Below are positions 36,939 through 45,591 of a stretch of 64,000 nt of DNA, piece after piece; position 1 is the first letter of the stretch; each line of letters begins with the position of its first letter. Position numbers and translations under genes: made by a program. This DNA comes from an uncultured Alphaproteobacteria bacterium (GTDB lineage Bacteria; Pseudomonadota; Alphaproteobacteria; HIMB59; GCA-002718135), in assembly GCA_902620425.1 (NCBI GenBank), contig CACNHX010000006.1, forward strand, positions 1-64,000, read 5' to 3'. The notes beneath the pieces were generated by a model. The model was given only the letters and a program-made list of their open reading frames with translations, searched no databases and was not told where the DNA came from.

Positions 36939-39581
36939 TTATGCAGCTTCAGATATTATTTCATTTAAAACGTAATTTAAAATTCCTCCAGCTTTATAAT
37001 ATTCCAATTCTTTTTGTGTATCTATTCTGCACTTTAAATAAATACTTTTAATTTTTTTAGACTTAATTTCACAATTAAGAGTAGTGCCAGGTTGTAGTTC
37101 AGATAAACCAGATATAGAAATGAGTTCCTTTCCTAAAATATTAAGATTTGTTTTATTTTCATTATCAATAAACTCAAGAGGTAAAACTCCCATTCCTATT
37201 AAATTAGATCTATGAATTCTTTCAAAACTTTCTGCAATTACTGCTCTAACACCTAAAAGTCTTGTGCCTTTTGCAGCCCAATCTCTAGAAGAACCTGTGC
37301 CATATTCTTTTCCTGCTATAATAACAGTATCAATTTTGCTCTTCAAATATTCTTGAGCCGCATCGTATATGGACATTTGTTGATCTGAAATAAAAGATTT
37401 AGTGTAACCTCCTTCTACATTATCTAAAATCTGATTCTTAATTCTAATATTTGCAAAAGTACCTCTCATCATAATTTCATGATTGCCACGTCTTGATCCA
37501 TAAGAGTTAAAGTTCTTAGAATTAATTTGTCTGTCAGTTAAATATATTCCTGCTGGGCTGTCCTCTTTTATACCCCCTGCAGGAGAAATATGGTCTGTTG
37601 TTACGCTATCACCTAGTAAGGCTAATATTCTTGCATCTTTAATATCTTTTAACTCAAATTTATTTTTTTCATCAAAGAAAGGAGGGTGTTTTATATAAGT
37701 ACTTGTATCATTCCAATCATATGTAGTATTTTTTGAATTACTTATTAAATTCCAATTATCATCACCTTTGTAAATTTCTTTATATCTTTCTCTAAACATT
37801 TCAGGAGTTAAGCATAAATTAAGTGTCTGATTGATTTCTGTATTTGTTGGCCATAGATCTTTCAAAAATATATCTTTTCCAAATTTAGATTTGCCCAGAG
37901 AGTCTGTAGTAAGATTAACATTAATATTACCTGCAAGAGCATAGGCGACTACAAGTGGCGGTGAGGCAAGAAAATTTGCTTTCACTTCTTGGTGAACTCT
38001 TCCTTCAAAGTTTCTATTTCCAGATAAAACTGAACAAACAGTTAAATTATTTTTTTTGATTTCATTGGACACCCATTCATCTAAAGGGCCAGAGTTTCCT
38101 ATACAAGTTGTACATCCATACCCAACAGTGTTGAATCCAAGCAGGTCAAGATATTCAGTTAAACTTGCTTTTTCAAGATAGTCGCTAACAACTTTACTAC
38201 CTGGTGCTAAGCTTGTTTTAACCCAAGGTTTAACTTCTAAACCTAAATCAATTGCCTTTTTAGCAACTAGACCTGCTGCAATCATTACATTAGGATTAGA
38301 TGTATTTGTACAGCTAGTAATCGCAGCTATTACTATATCACCGGTTTTTAATTTACTTTTATTTATAGTTTGGTCATTATCTATCTTACTAAATTCAAAT
38401 GGTACTTCTTTTAAGAGAATTTTATCTTGGGGTCTTTTTGGACCAGCAAGAGTAGGTTCAATTGTATCTAAATCTAATAATATTTTGTCTGAATAATCAG
38501 GCGCATAGTTTTCATCTGCCCAAAGAGTTTGTCTTTTTGAATATTCAGTAACAATATTTAAATGCTCACTTTCTTTACCAGTTAATTTAAGATAATTTAT
38601 TGTTTCTTCATCTGTTGGAAAAAATCCACAAGTTGCTCCATACTCTGGGGCCATATTTGAAATAGTTGCTCTATCAGCTAATGACAAATTTTTTAAACCA
38701 CTTCCGAAGAATTCTACGAATTTTCCTACAACACCTTTATCTCTCAGAATTTTAGTTATTGATAAAACTAAATCAGTTGCGGTAATTCCTTCCTTTAATG
38801 AACCTTCTACTTCAAAACCAATTACATCTGGTATATTCATGGAAATTGCTTGGCCTAGCATAGCTGCTTCAGCTTCAATTCCACCAACTCCCCATCCTAA
38901 AACAGAAAGTGAGTTAACCATTGTGGTATGACTATCTGTTCCAACAACTGAGTCTGGAAATAAATAGTTTTGATTGTCAATTTTCTTTAACCATATAGTC
39001 TTAGCTATATTTTCTAGATTTACTTGATGACAGATGCCAGCCCCTGGGGGAACAAGATAGAAGTTGTCAAATGAATTTTGACCCCATTTTAGAAATTCAT
39101 ATCTTTCTTTATTTCTTTCAAACTCTTTTCTAACATTTTCTTTTAAAGCATTATTGTTTTTATAGTTATCTACCATAACAGAATGATCTATAACAAGATC
39201 TACCCTAGATAATGGGTTTATTTTTTTCGGCTCAATTCCTCTTGATTTCAATGCATTTCGCATTGCTGCAAGATCAGCAACTGCAGGTACACCAGTGAAA
39301 TCTTGCATTAAAACACGTGTTGGAAAAAAGGCTATTTCAATTTTTTCTTTTTTTTTATTAATTTGTTTCAAAGAAGAAAAAACTCTACAAATCATTTCTT
39401 TATTAATATTTTCTCCATCTTCATTCCTGAGAAGATTTTCAATTATTATTTTAATAGAAATTGGTATCTTACTAAGATCTACACCAAAAAATTCAGCTGC
39501 TTTATTTAAGTCAAAATATTTAAAATTTTGATTATTTATTTCAATTATACGTTCTGAATTAAAAGAATTTATATTTTTCAT
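36939..39581 (-). CDS. acnA: Aconitate hydratase A
   Basis: Aconitase of the TCA cycle (880 aa). The 4Fe-4S cysteines lie in AAITSCTNTSNPNVM and GYGCTTCIGNSGPL. DSVVGTDSHTTMVNSLSVLGWGVGGIEAEAAML gives the substrate block, and GKEYGTGSSRDWAAKGTRLLGV the swivel domain. Typical AcnA length. The 5' flank is an AT-rich gap shared with the divergent K/A-repeat gene. Confidence 0.98.
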   Translation of the reverse strand: MKNINSFNSERIIEINNQNFKYFDLNKAAEFFGVDLSKIPISIKIIIENLLRNEDGENINKEMICRVFSSLKQINKKKEKIEIAFFPTRVLMQDFTGVPAVADLAAMRNALKSRGIEPKKINPLSRVDLVIDHSVMVDNYKNNNALKENVRKEFERNKERYEFLKWGQNSFDNFYLVPPGAGICHQVNLENIAKTIWLKKIDNQNYLFPDSVVGTDSHTTMVNSLSVLGWGVGGIEAEAAMLGQAISMNIPDVIGFEVEGSLKEGITATDLVLSITKILRDKGVVGKFVEFFGSGLKNLSLADRATISNMAPEYGATCGFFPTDEETINYLKLTGKESEHLNIVTEYSKRQTLWADENYAPDYSDKILLDLDTIEPTLAGPKRPQDKILLKEVPFEFSKIDNDQTINKSKLKTGDIVIAAITSCTNTSNPNVMIAAGLVAKKAIDLGLEVKPWVKTSLAPGSKVVSDYLEKASLTEYLDLLGFNTVGYGCTTCIGNSGPLDEWVSNEIKKNNLTVCSVLSGNRNFEGRVHQEVKANFLASPPLVVAYALAGNINVNLTTDSLGKSKFGKDIFLKDLWPTNTEINQTLNLCLTPEMFRERYKEIYKGDDNWNLISNSKNTTYDWNDTSTYIKHPPFFDEKNKFELKDIKDARILALLGDSVTTDHISPAGGIKEDSPAGIYLTDRQINSKNFNSYGSRRGNHEIMMRGTFANIRIKNQILDNVEGGYTKSFISDQQMSIYDAAQEYLKSKIDTVIIAGKEYGTGSSRDWAAKGTRLLGVRAVIAESFERIHRSNLIGMGVLPLEFIDNENKTNLNILGKELISISGLSELQPGTTLNCEIKSKKIKSIYLKCRIDTQKELEYYKAGGILNYVLNEIISEAA

Positions 39582-39700
39582 GCTAAAATTAATTAATAAT
39601 TATAATGTTTAAATAGTATGAAGATAAATTTTTGTATAGCAAAATGTTAATTTATTATTAGTTTTCTGCCAAAAAATAAAAAGTGAGTTAATAAATTTTT

Positions 39701-39730
39701 TTGACATTTATCTTAGTTAAGAATTAAAAT
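39701..39730 (+). promoter_or_regulatory. Strong sigma-70-like promoter for the K/A-repeat gene
   Basis: A perfect -35 TTGACA (39701-39706), an 18-nt spacer and TAAAAT (39725-39730). Transcription would start near 39737, giving a 5' UTR of about 145 nt before the ATG at 39881. A second weaker candidate is TTGACT at 39772. Consensus -35 boxes are rare in this AT-rich window, so the match stands out. Confidence 0.55.
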
Positions 39731-39837
39731 TAAATCTATAATCAGATTAATTTTAAAATATTGCTATATTGTTGACTTTAATCGTAAGTTTTGGGAATAA
39801 ATGCATAGCCTTTTATAATTATCATAATATTGATAAT

Positions 39838-39853
39838 GGAGGGAGGTTCCTCC
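39838..39853 (+). promoter_or_regulatory. GGAGG/CCTCC hairpin in the leader
   Basis: GGAGG, a six-base loop and CCTCC pair 27 nt before the ATG. A second GGAGG at 39842 makes an alternative tight stem. The CCTCC strand could instead pair with the downstream AAGGAG ribosome-binding site (39869-39874), so a translational switch is possible but unproven. The remainder of the 39582-39880 gap is A/T-rich with nothing else I can support. Confidence 0.35.
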
Positions 39854-39880
39854 GGGGTAACAAAATACAAGGAGTATTTT

Positions 39881-40057
39881 ATGGCTAAGAAGAAAAAGAA
39901 AGCTGCTCCAAAGAAGAAGAAGAAAGCAGCTACTAAGAAAAAGAAAAAAGCAGCTCCTAAAAAGAAAAAGAAAAAAGCTGCTCCTAAGAAAAAGAAAAAA
40001 GCAGCTCCTAAAAAGAAAAAGAAAAAAGCTGCTAAAAAGAAGAAAAAGAGAAGATAG
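39881..40057 (+). CDS. Lys/Ala-repeat basic protein (histone H1-like), 58 aa
   Basis: The true start is the ATG at 39881, 6 nt after a good AAGGAG ribosome-binding site; the tracked upstream start has no support. The protein is MA followed by about seven units of KKKKK(K)AAP/AAT/AA and ends KKKKKRR. It has almost no residues other than Lys, Ala, Pro and Arg. Such tails occur in H1-like nucleoid proteins (Hc1/HctB, AlgP-like), so DNA or RNA binding is likely. It stands alone, between a strong promoter and two terminators. Confidence 0.85.
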   Translation: MAKKKKKAAPKKKKKAATKKKKKAAPKKKKKKAAPKKKKKAAPKKKKKKAAKKKKKRR

Positions 40058-40077
40058 TAATACTTCAATTTTTCAAG

Positions 40078-40105
40078 AAAACTTTAATTTAAAGTTTTCT
40101 TTTTC
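40078..40105 (+). terminator. AT-rich hairpin terminator after the K/A-repeat gene
   Basis: AAAACTTT-AATTT-AAAGTTTT followed by CTTTTTCTT, 21 nt after the stop. A weak A/T-only stem, but with a proper T tract; it is backed up by the GC-rich terminator downstream. Confidence 0.5.
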
Positions 40106-40124
40106 TTATCTTTTTCAAAAAGAT

Positions 40125-40151
40125 AAAACGGGGCTAAGCCCCGTTTTTTTT
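40125..40151 (+). terminator. Strong rho-independent terminator
   Basis: AAAACGGGGC-TAA-GCCCCGTTTT is a perfect 10-bp stem with a 3-nt loop, followed by further T residues. It isolates the K/A-repeat gene from the ccm operon, whose first ATG is at 40187. Confidence 0.93.
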
Positions 40152-40186
40152 ATTGTTTTAAATCAAAAAGTGATTAGATCAAAATA

Positions 40187-40792
40187 ATGCTAATTGTTAA
40201 GGACTTATCTGTAGAAAGAATAGATAAAAAAATATTTGAAAATATTAATTTATCACTTACGCCAGGTAATATTACCATCTTAAAAGGTAAAAATGGTTCC
40301 GGCAAAACAACGTTATTAAAAGCAATTTTAAATCTAATAGAACCATCATTTGGATCAATATTTTGGAAAGGGAAATTATTGAAAAGAAATTTTTATGATT
40401 TCTATAATCATACTACATACATAGCCGATACAACATCAAGCTTAAGAAAGTTAACTATCAAAGATAATATTAATATTTGGAAAAAATTTTTTATATCCAA
40501 TATTAATGATGCTCAAATTGAAACGGCATTAAAAACATTAAAATTAGATAATTATTTGAATAAAAAAGTTGCAACATTATCTTTTGGTGAAACTAAAAAA
40601 TTAGAATTTTTAAGATTAATAATAGAAAACAAAAAAGTTTGGATTTTAGATGAACCTCTTTCTAATTTAGATGAAGATTCAATTGAACTAATGAAACAAA
40701 CTTTTGAAGATCATTCCTCTAAAGAAGGATCTATAATTTTTAGCTCACATCAAAATCCAGGTATTTATGTGACAGAAGAAATAGAGCTATAA
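40187..40792 (+). CDS. ccmA: Haem exporter ATP-binding protein CcmA
   Basis: ABC ATPase (201 aa) of the CcmABCD complex, which releases holo-CcmE. Walker A is GKNGSGKT (34-41), the signature is LSFGETKKLEFLRL (an SFGE variant of the usual SSGQ), and Walker B is VWILDEPLSNLDED. HQNP supplies the switch histidine. First gene of ccmABCDEFGH. Confidence 0.95.
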   Translation: MLIVKDLSVERIDKKIFENINLSLTPGNITILKGKNGSGKTTLLKAILNLIEPSFGSIFWKGKLLKRNFYDFYNHTTYIADTTSSLRKLTIKDNINIWKKFFISNINDAQIETALKTLKLDNYLNKKVATLSFGETKKLEFLRLIIENKKVWILDEPLSNLDEDSIELMKQTFEDHSSKEGSIIFSSHQNPGIYVTEEIEL

Positions 40793-40796
40793 AATA

Positions 40797-41468
40797 ATGA
40801 ATTTTTTAAATAAAATAATTTTCTTTTATTACAGAGAATACAAATTAAATATGAGTGGTGCTCAAGATATTTTAACAAATATCATTTTCTTTTTTATATC
40901 AATATTTATTTTTATTTTCTCTATTGGACCAGATAAACAAACAATTTCTATAATAGGAGTTGGTATATTGTGGACATTATTATTACTAAGCTCAACTTTA
41001 TCTTTAAGGAAATTTTATCAAGATGACTTTGAGAATGGCAATTTAATTATAATGCATTTAAATGGTTTTAGTTTTGGTTTTATTGCTATTTTAAAGACTT
41101 TTTCACATTTTATTTTTGTACAGATTCCCTTTTTATTATCGATACCGATTGCAAGTATCTTACTAAATATTGCGAACGATAAACTCTTCTACTTATTTGC
41201 TAGTTTTGGCATTGGATCACTTATTCTGTCCTGTTTAGGTTCAATTTCATCTTCAATGAACTTAATGAATCAACGAAACTTTTTACTGGGCAGTGTCATA
41301 GTTATGATATTAAGTGTTCCAATAATTATTTTTTCAGTAGGTATTATTAATATGGAAGAAAGCTTTAATTCTCTTATAAACATATTATTTGGAATATTAT
41401 TAATAGTTTTTTCGATAAATCCCTGGGCAAGTGGGTTGTGTCTTAAACTTTCATTAGAAAATAATTAA
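40797..41468 (+). CDS. ccmB: Haem exporter permease CcmB
   Basis: A 223-aa permease with six hydrophobic helices. REYKLNMSGAQDILTNIIFFFISIFIFIFSIGP is a recognisable CcmB N-terminus and LRKFYQDDFENGNL is a conserved loop. Starts 4 nt after ccmA and ends 1 nt before ccmC. Confidence 0.92.
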   Translation: MNFLNKIIFFYYREYKLNMSGAQDILTNIIFFFISIFIFIFSIGPDKQTISIIGVGILWTLLLLSSTLSLRKFYQDDFENGNLIIMHLNGFSFGFIAILKTFSHFIFVQIPFLLSIPIASILLNIANDKLFYLFASFGIGSLILSCLGSISSSMNLMNQRNFLLGSVIVMILSVPIIIFSVGIINMEESFNSLINILFGILLIVFSINPWASGLCLKLSLENN

Positions 41469-41469
41469 T

Positions 41470-42168
41470 ATGAAGTTCTTAGTTAATCCTAGTAAATTTA
41501 ATGAGATGGCTGATTATATATTTAAACCAGTACTAATCTTATCTATCATATTGTTTGCAATAGGATTATTGTTTTCTTTTTATCTATCACCAGATGATTA
41601 TCAACAAGGATCAACTGTAAGAATAATGTATGTACATGTTCCGAGTGCTTGGTTAGCTTTACTAACTTATGCAATAATGACTCTTTATAGTATTATGGCA
41701 CTTGCTTTTAGAATACCCTTTGGTTTTATTTTTAATACAGCAGTAGCACCAATAGGAGCAGTTTTTACTTTGATATGTATAATAAGTGGATCTTTATGGG
41801 GAAAGCCAATGTGGGGTACCTGGTGGGTGTGGGATGCTCGATTAACTTCTGTTGCAATACTTTTTATTATTTATCTAATTATTATTTTTATGAATTTATC
41901 TTTTGAAAATAGGATTGTAAGAGAAAAGGTTGTTGCGATATTTATTCTTGTTGGATCAGTAAATCTACCAATAGTTAAATTTTCTGTGGATTGGTGGAAT
42001 ACACTACATCAACCAGCAACAATAAGTAAATTATCAAAACCCAGTATTGATCCTTCAATGATGACGCCTTTAATTATCATGACATTTGCATTTATAATGA
42101 TTGGAATAGCAATAGCCATTTTAAGAATAAAAACAGAGATAATTTCAAGAAAATCTTATTTAAGTTAA
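41470..42168 (+). CDS. ccmC: Haem handling protein CcmC
   Basis: Presents haem to CcmE. The tryptophan-rich WWD motif is WGTWWVWDARLTS, flanked by the conserved histidines YVHVPSAWLAL and WWNTLHQPATI that bind haem. About six membrane helices, 232 aa, a normal length. Confidence 0.97.
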   Translation: MKFLVNPSKFNEMADYIFKPVLILSIILFAIGLLFSFYLSPDDYQQGSTVRIMYVHVPSAWLALLTYAIMTLYSIMALAFRIPFGFIFNTAVAPIGAVFTLICIISGSLWGKPMWGTWWVWDARLTSVAILFIIYLIIIFMNLSFENRIVREKVVAIFILVGSVNLPIVKFSVDWWNTLHQPATISKLSKPSIDPSMMTPLIIMTFAFIMIGIAIAILRIKTEIISRKSYLS

Positions 42169-42229
42169 TTTGTGACTTTTAGTCCATTGGATTAAGTATC
42201 ATTCCTGAATAATTTTGTTATTAGACAAT

Positions 42230-42334
42230 ATGTATTTTTGGTATATTTTTGGATCTTATATCTCTGCCTTCCTTTTAATTTTTTTGTTATTATTTTTTAG
42301 TTACTTAAAACTTAGAAGAATAAAAAATAAATGA
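42230..42334 (+). CDS. ccmD: CcmD, 34 aa, missing from the ORF track
   Basis: MYFWYIFGSYISAFLLIFLL then FFSYLKLRRIKNK: one membrane helix with an aromatic N-terminus and a basic cytoplasmic tail, exactly the CcmD pattern. It sits between ccmC and ccmE and its stop overlaps the ccmE start as ATGA. CcmD is needed for release of holo-CcmE. Confidence comes mainly from position, size and topology. Confidence 0.88.
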   Translation: MYFWYIFGSYISAFLLIFLLLFFSYLKLRRIKNK

Positions 42335-42771
42335 GTCTACGATTTCAAAGATTGCTATTTATATTGCTTACCTTGGTAATTATACTGAGTGCAGTCCTAC
42401 TTATTTTATATAATACAAGAGAAAATGTGTCGTATTTTTATACACCATCTGAGATTGATAAATCAGAAATCATAATAAATAAAATAATAAGAATAGGCGG
42501 TTTTGTAGAAAATGATAGCTTTAATAAAATTTCTTCAAGTTCATTTAAATTTAAAATTACTGATGAAAAAACATCTATACTCGTTACTTTCAAAGGCATT
42601 CTTCCTGATTTATTTAGAGAAGGGCAAGGTGCAGTAATAGAGGGTGCCTTTGTTGATAAAAATATTTTTAATGCAACCAATGTTTTTGCGAAACATGATG
42701 AAAATTATATGCCAGCATCAATAAAAGAAGATCTGAAAGATACGGGTTATTGGAATAAAAAATATAAATGA
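42331..42771 (+). CDS. ccmE: Cytochrome c-type biogenesis protein CcmE
   Basis: Periplasmic haem chaperone (146 aa) with an N-terminal membrane anchor (about 8-27). The covalent haem ligand is H122 in VFAKHDENYMP, with the conserved tyrosine four residues on. IRIGGFVENDS and the OB-fold core are also typical. Overlaps ccmD and ccmF by 4 nt each. Confidence 0.97.
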   Translation: MSLRFQRLLFILLTLVIILSAVLLILYNTRENVSYFYTPSEIDKSEIIINKIIRIGGFVENDSFNKISSSSFKFKITDEKTSILVTFKGILPDLFREGQGAVIEGAFVDKNIFNATNVFAKHDENYMPASIKEDLKDTGYWNKKYK

Positions 42772-44630
42772 GTTCATTAGTTGGTTTTTTAAGCTTAGTT
42801 TTTGCGATAGGTATTAATTTTTACTTATTTTTATCTAGATACATATTTAAATTTCAAAAACAGAAATTTAATTTATTCATTCGCTTTTCATCCTTATTAA
42901 CTTTGTTATCTTTTTTTTCATTAATGTATGCCTATGTGGTATCTGATTTCTCAAATTATAATGTCTTCCAAAACTCTCACTCAAATAAACCACTAATATA
43001 TAAAATTTCAGGTACTTGGGGGAATCATGAAGGTTCGATGCTTTTGTGGCTAAGTATATTATCTATCTTTAGCTTCTTTTTTTCTTTTACTAAAAATATA
43101 GAAGATGACTTTCAAAAATTAACTTTAATTATTCAAGCTTTTCTTCATATTCTGTTTGGTCTATTTATAGTTTTTACCTCTAATCCTTTTCTAGTTAATT
43201 CAATATTAATAAATGAAGGTTTAGGTTTAAATCCTATTTTACAAGATCCTGGTTTGGCTGTTCATCCTCCAGTTTTATATGCAGGTTATGTTGGTTATTC
43301 TATAGTTTTTAGTATTGCAATAGCTGGTTTATTTCAAAATACAGATAATGAATGGCTTTATGTTGCTAAAAAATGGTCATTAATTAGTTGGACTTTTTTA
43401 ACCGGTGGAATAGCTCTAGGTTCATATTGGGCATATTATGAATTAGGATGGGGTGGTTGGTGGTTTTGGGATCCAGTTGAAAATATTTCACTGATGCCTT
43501 GGATTGCTGGTCTTGCATTAGTTCATTCACTCATGATGGTAAGAGGCGAGCAAGCTATTAAAAAATGGATAGTTTTTTTATCAATTCTTTGCTTTTCATT
43601 AAGTGTTTTTGGAACATTTTTAGTAAGATCTGGAATCTTAACAAGCGTACATTCATTTGCAGCAGATGCATCCAGAGGTATATTTATATTACTAATTTTC
43701 TTTATTGTAACTGGGTTTGGTTTTTTAGTTTTTTTGTTAAAAGAACCAAAAAAATCAAATACTTTAAACTTGTTATTTATCAATAAGGTTTCAGCACTTG
43801 TAATAAATAATATTTTAATGATTATAGCAACCTTAACTATTCTTTTAGGAACTATATACCCAATTATAATTGAAGTTTTGTATAATAAGAGAATATCGGT
43901 AGGTGGTCCTTATTTTAATTCAACAGTAATTCCTATAATGATCCCTGGTTTTTTATTAATGAGTATTGCACCAATTTTATCCTGGCAAACAAATAAGATA
44001 AATAATTCAAAAAAATATGTTCTAGCATTTATTATCTTAAGTGTTTTAGTTCTAATTCAATCATATTTTTTGGATTTTAATACATGGGGTTTTGTTGGGT
44101 TACTTTTAGGTTTTTGGATAATATTAGCTTCAATTATTGCTATATTTTCTTCGTATAAAATTAAAATTAACATTAAGTTTTTTAAAATAATTAATCCTCA
44201 TGTAGCGCATATTGGTGTTGGTATTGCTATAGTTGGTATCACTTGTTCTAGTGTTTTTCAAAATGAGCTAGATTTTAACCTTAGTGAGGGAGATAAGTTT
44301 AATATAAATGGAAAGACAGTTTTGTTTGAAAAAATAGAAACAACTAATCAAATTAATTTTCAATCTTTAAGAGGAAAATTTTTGTTTGATATTGAAAAAA
44401 ATCAATCAAAAGAAATAGAGGCTGGAAAAAACTATTATCCAGTGTCAAAGATGATTACATCTGAAGCTGGTATTTTACATCAGTGGAATAAGGATATATA
44501 TTTTATCCTTGGAGATCAAAAAAATAATGAGTGGTTTGTAAAAGTTTTAATAAATCCATTTGTTAGCTTTATATGGCTTGGAGTGATAATAATGATTTAT
44601 TCTGGTTTAATAGCAGTTACAAGAAGATGA
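42768..44630 (+). CDS. ccmF: Cytochrome c haem lyase subunit CcmF
   Basis: A 620-aa multi-pass protein that attaches haem to apocytochrome. The WWD motif is GWGGWWFWDPVENISLMPW. Haem histidines are in SGTWGNHEGSMLLW and DPGLAVHPPVLYAGYVG, and TSVHSFAADASRG is a further conserved loop. Length is close to the family norm. Overlaps ccmG as ATGA. Confidence 0.97.
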   Translation: MSSLVGFLSLVFAIGINFYLFLSRYIFKFQKQKFNLFIRFSSLLTLLSFFSLMYAYVVSDFSNYNVFQNSHSNKPLIYKISGTWGNHEGSMLLWLSILSIFSFFFSFTKNIEDDFQKLTLIIQAFLHILFGLFIVFTSNPFLVNSILINEGLGLNPILQDPGLAVHPPVLYAGYVGYSIVFSIAIAGLFQNTDNEWLYVAKKWSLISWTFLTGGIALGSYWAYYELGWGGWWFWDPVENISLMPWIAGLALVHSLMMVRGEQAIKKWIVFLSILCFSLSVFGTFLVRSGILTSVHSFAADASRGIFILLIFFIVTGFGFLVFLLKEPKKSNTLNLLFINKVSALVINNILMIIATLTILLGTIYPIIIEVLYNKRISVGGPYFNSTVIPIMIPGFLLMSIAPILSWQTNKINNSKKYVLAFIILSVLVLIQSYFLDFNTWGFVGLLLGFWIILASIIAIFSSYKIKINIKFFKIINPHVAHIGVGIAIVGITCSSVFQNELDFNLSEGDKFNINGKTVLFEKIETTNQINFQSLRGKFLFDIEKNQSKEIEAGKNYYPVSKMITSEAGILHQWNKDIYFILGDQKNNEWFVKVLINPFVSFIWLGVIIMIYSGLIAVTRR

Positions 44631-45151
44631 ATAGAATAATAATTTTAACACCTTTAATCATACTTTTAATAATATGTTTTTTTTCACTTACTTATTTATT
44701 AAGTGGTAAAGATCCAAATAAGCCGCCTAGTGCACTCTTAAATAAAAATGTTCCAAGTTTTGAAAGTACTTCTTTGTACGATACAAAGGAAATAATTAGA
44801 ACAATAGACATAAAAAATAGAAAGACCTTAATTAATTTTTTTGCTTCTTGGTGTAGTCCATGTAAAATAGAGCATCCACTTTTTTTTGAAATAGGTAAAA
44901 AATATCCTGAGCTATATTTGTTGGGATTTAATCATAAAGATCCAACTTCAGACGCAAAAAAATATTTAGAAGATGATGGAAACCCATATGATTTTGTTGG
45001 TGTAGATGCTGATGGATTAATTGCTTTAGAGTTTGGTGTTTTTGGACTGCCAGAGACATACTTAATTAATGAAGAAGGTAAGATTATATTTAAATTTATG
45101 GGCCCAATAACGAAGGATGTTTTAAAAAATGAAATCGAGCCACTTCTTTAG
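44627..45151 (+). CDS. ccmG: Thiol:disulfide interchange protein CcmG/DsbE
   Basis: Membrane-anchored periplasmic thioredoxin (174 aa) that keeps apocytochrome cysteines reduced. The start at 44627 overlaps the ccmF stop (ATGA) and gives the N-terminal anchor; the tracked start lies inside ccmF. The active site is FFASWCSPCKIEHP (C76, C79) and the cis-proline loop is FGLPETYLI. Confidence 0.95.
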   Translation: MNRIIILTPLIILLIICFFSLTYLLSGKDPNKPPSALLNKNVPSFESTSLYDTKEIIRTIDIKNRKTLINFFASWCSPCKIEHPLFFEIGKKYPELYLLGFNHKDPTSDAKKYLEDDGNPYDFVGVDADGLIALEFGVFGLPETYLINEEGKIIFKFMGPITKDVLKNEIEPLL

Positions 45152-45515
45152 AATCTTACATATAACAATTTTAGGTTTTATGTTTTTTACTTTCAAAATA
45201 TATGCACTAGAAACTATCGATGAAAGAGTAAAAAAATTAACTCTAGAGTTACGATGTATGACTTGTCAAAACCAAAGTATTTATGACTCGGATGCTGAAT
45301 TCTCAAATGATATCAAAAAAATAGTTAAACAAAAATTACAGGAAGGTGAAAGTGAGAAAGATATTAAGAAATTTTTAGCTGAAAGATATGGTGAATACAT
45401 TCTTTTTAGACCGCTTATGAATTATAATAATATTTTTCTTTGGAGTTTTCCTTTTATATTACTAATAATTGGCTTATTTTTTGTATTAATTAAGACCAAA
45501 ACAAAAAAGGCTTGA
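45129..45515 (+). CDS. ccmH: Cytochrome c-type biogenesis protein CcmH
   Basis: A 128-aa protein with a signal anchor, the LRCMTCQNQSI active site (C43, C46), the AERYGEYILFRP block and a C-terminal helix. It overlaps ccmG by 23 nt. The TPR partner CcmI, usually next, is not in this window, and the operon ends here. Confidence 0.95.
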   Translation: MKSSHFFRILHITILGFMFFTFKIYALETIDERVKKLTLELRCMTCQNQSIYDSDAEFSNDIKKIVKQKLQEGESEKDIKKFLAERYGEYILFRPLMNYNNIFLWSFPFILLIIGLFFVLIKTKTKKA

Positions 45516-45537
45516 ACAATTTATTTTGTTTTTTTTT
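45515..45537 (+). terminator. Weak terminator after ccmH
   Basis: AACAA-TTTATT-TTGTT followed by seven T residues begins at the ccmH stop codon. The stem is short and A/T-rich, so termination is uncertain. Confidence 0.35.
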
Positions 45538-45558
45538 ATTTAGCTTATATGGTTTCTT

Positions 45559-45587
45559 TATAATTTAGAAATACTTCTTCAAGGAGG
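45559..45587 (+). promoter_or_regulatory. -10 box and strong Shine-Dalgarno before the binding-protein gene
   Basis: A perfect TATAAT (45559-45564) with no clear -35, then AAGGAGG at 45581-45587, 4 nt before the GTG start. A consensus ribosome-binding site this strong is uncommon in the window and fits a highly expressed transport protein, while decisively supporting the GTG start. Confidence 0.5.
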
Positions 45588-45591
45588 AAAC

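Noticed and set aside
39778-40068. Minus-strand 96-aa ORF rich in Phe and Leu
   Set aside because: It is the exact antisense of the AAG/GCT-rich repeat gene; the composition is a mirror artefact, and it lacks a ribosome-binding site.
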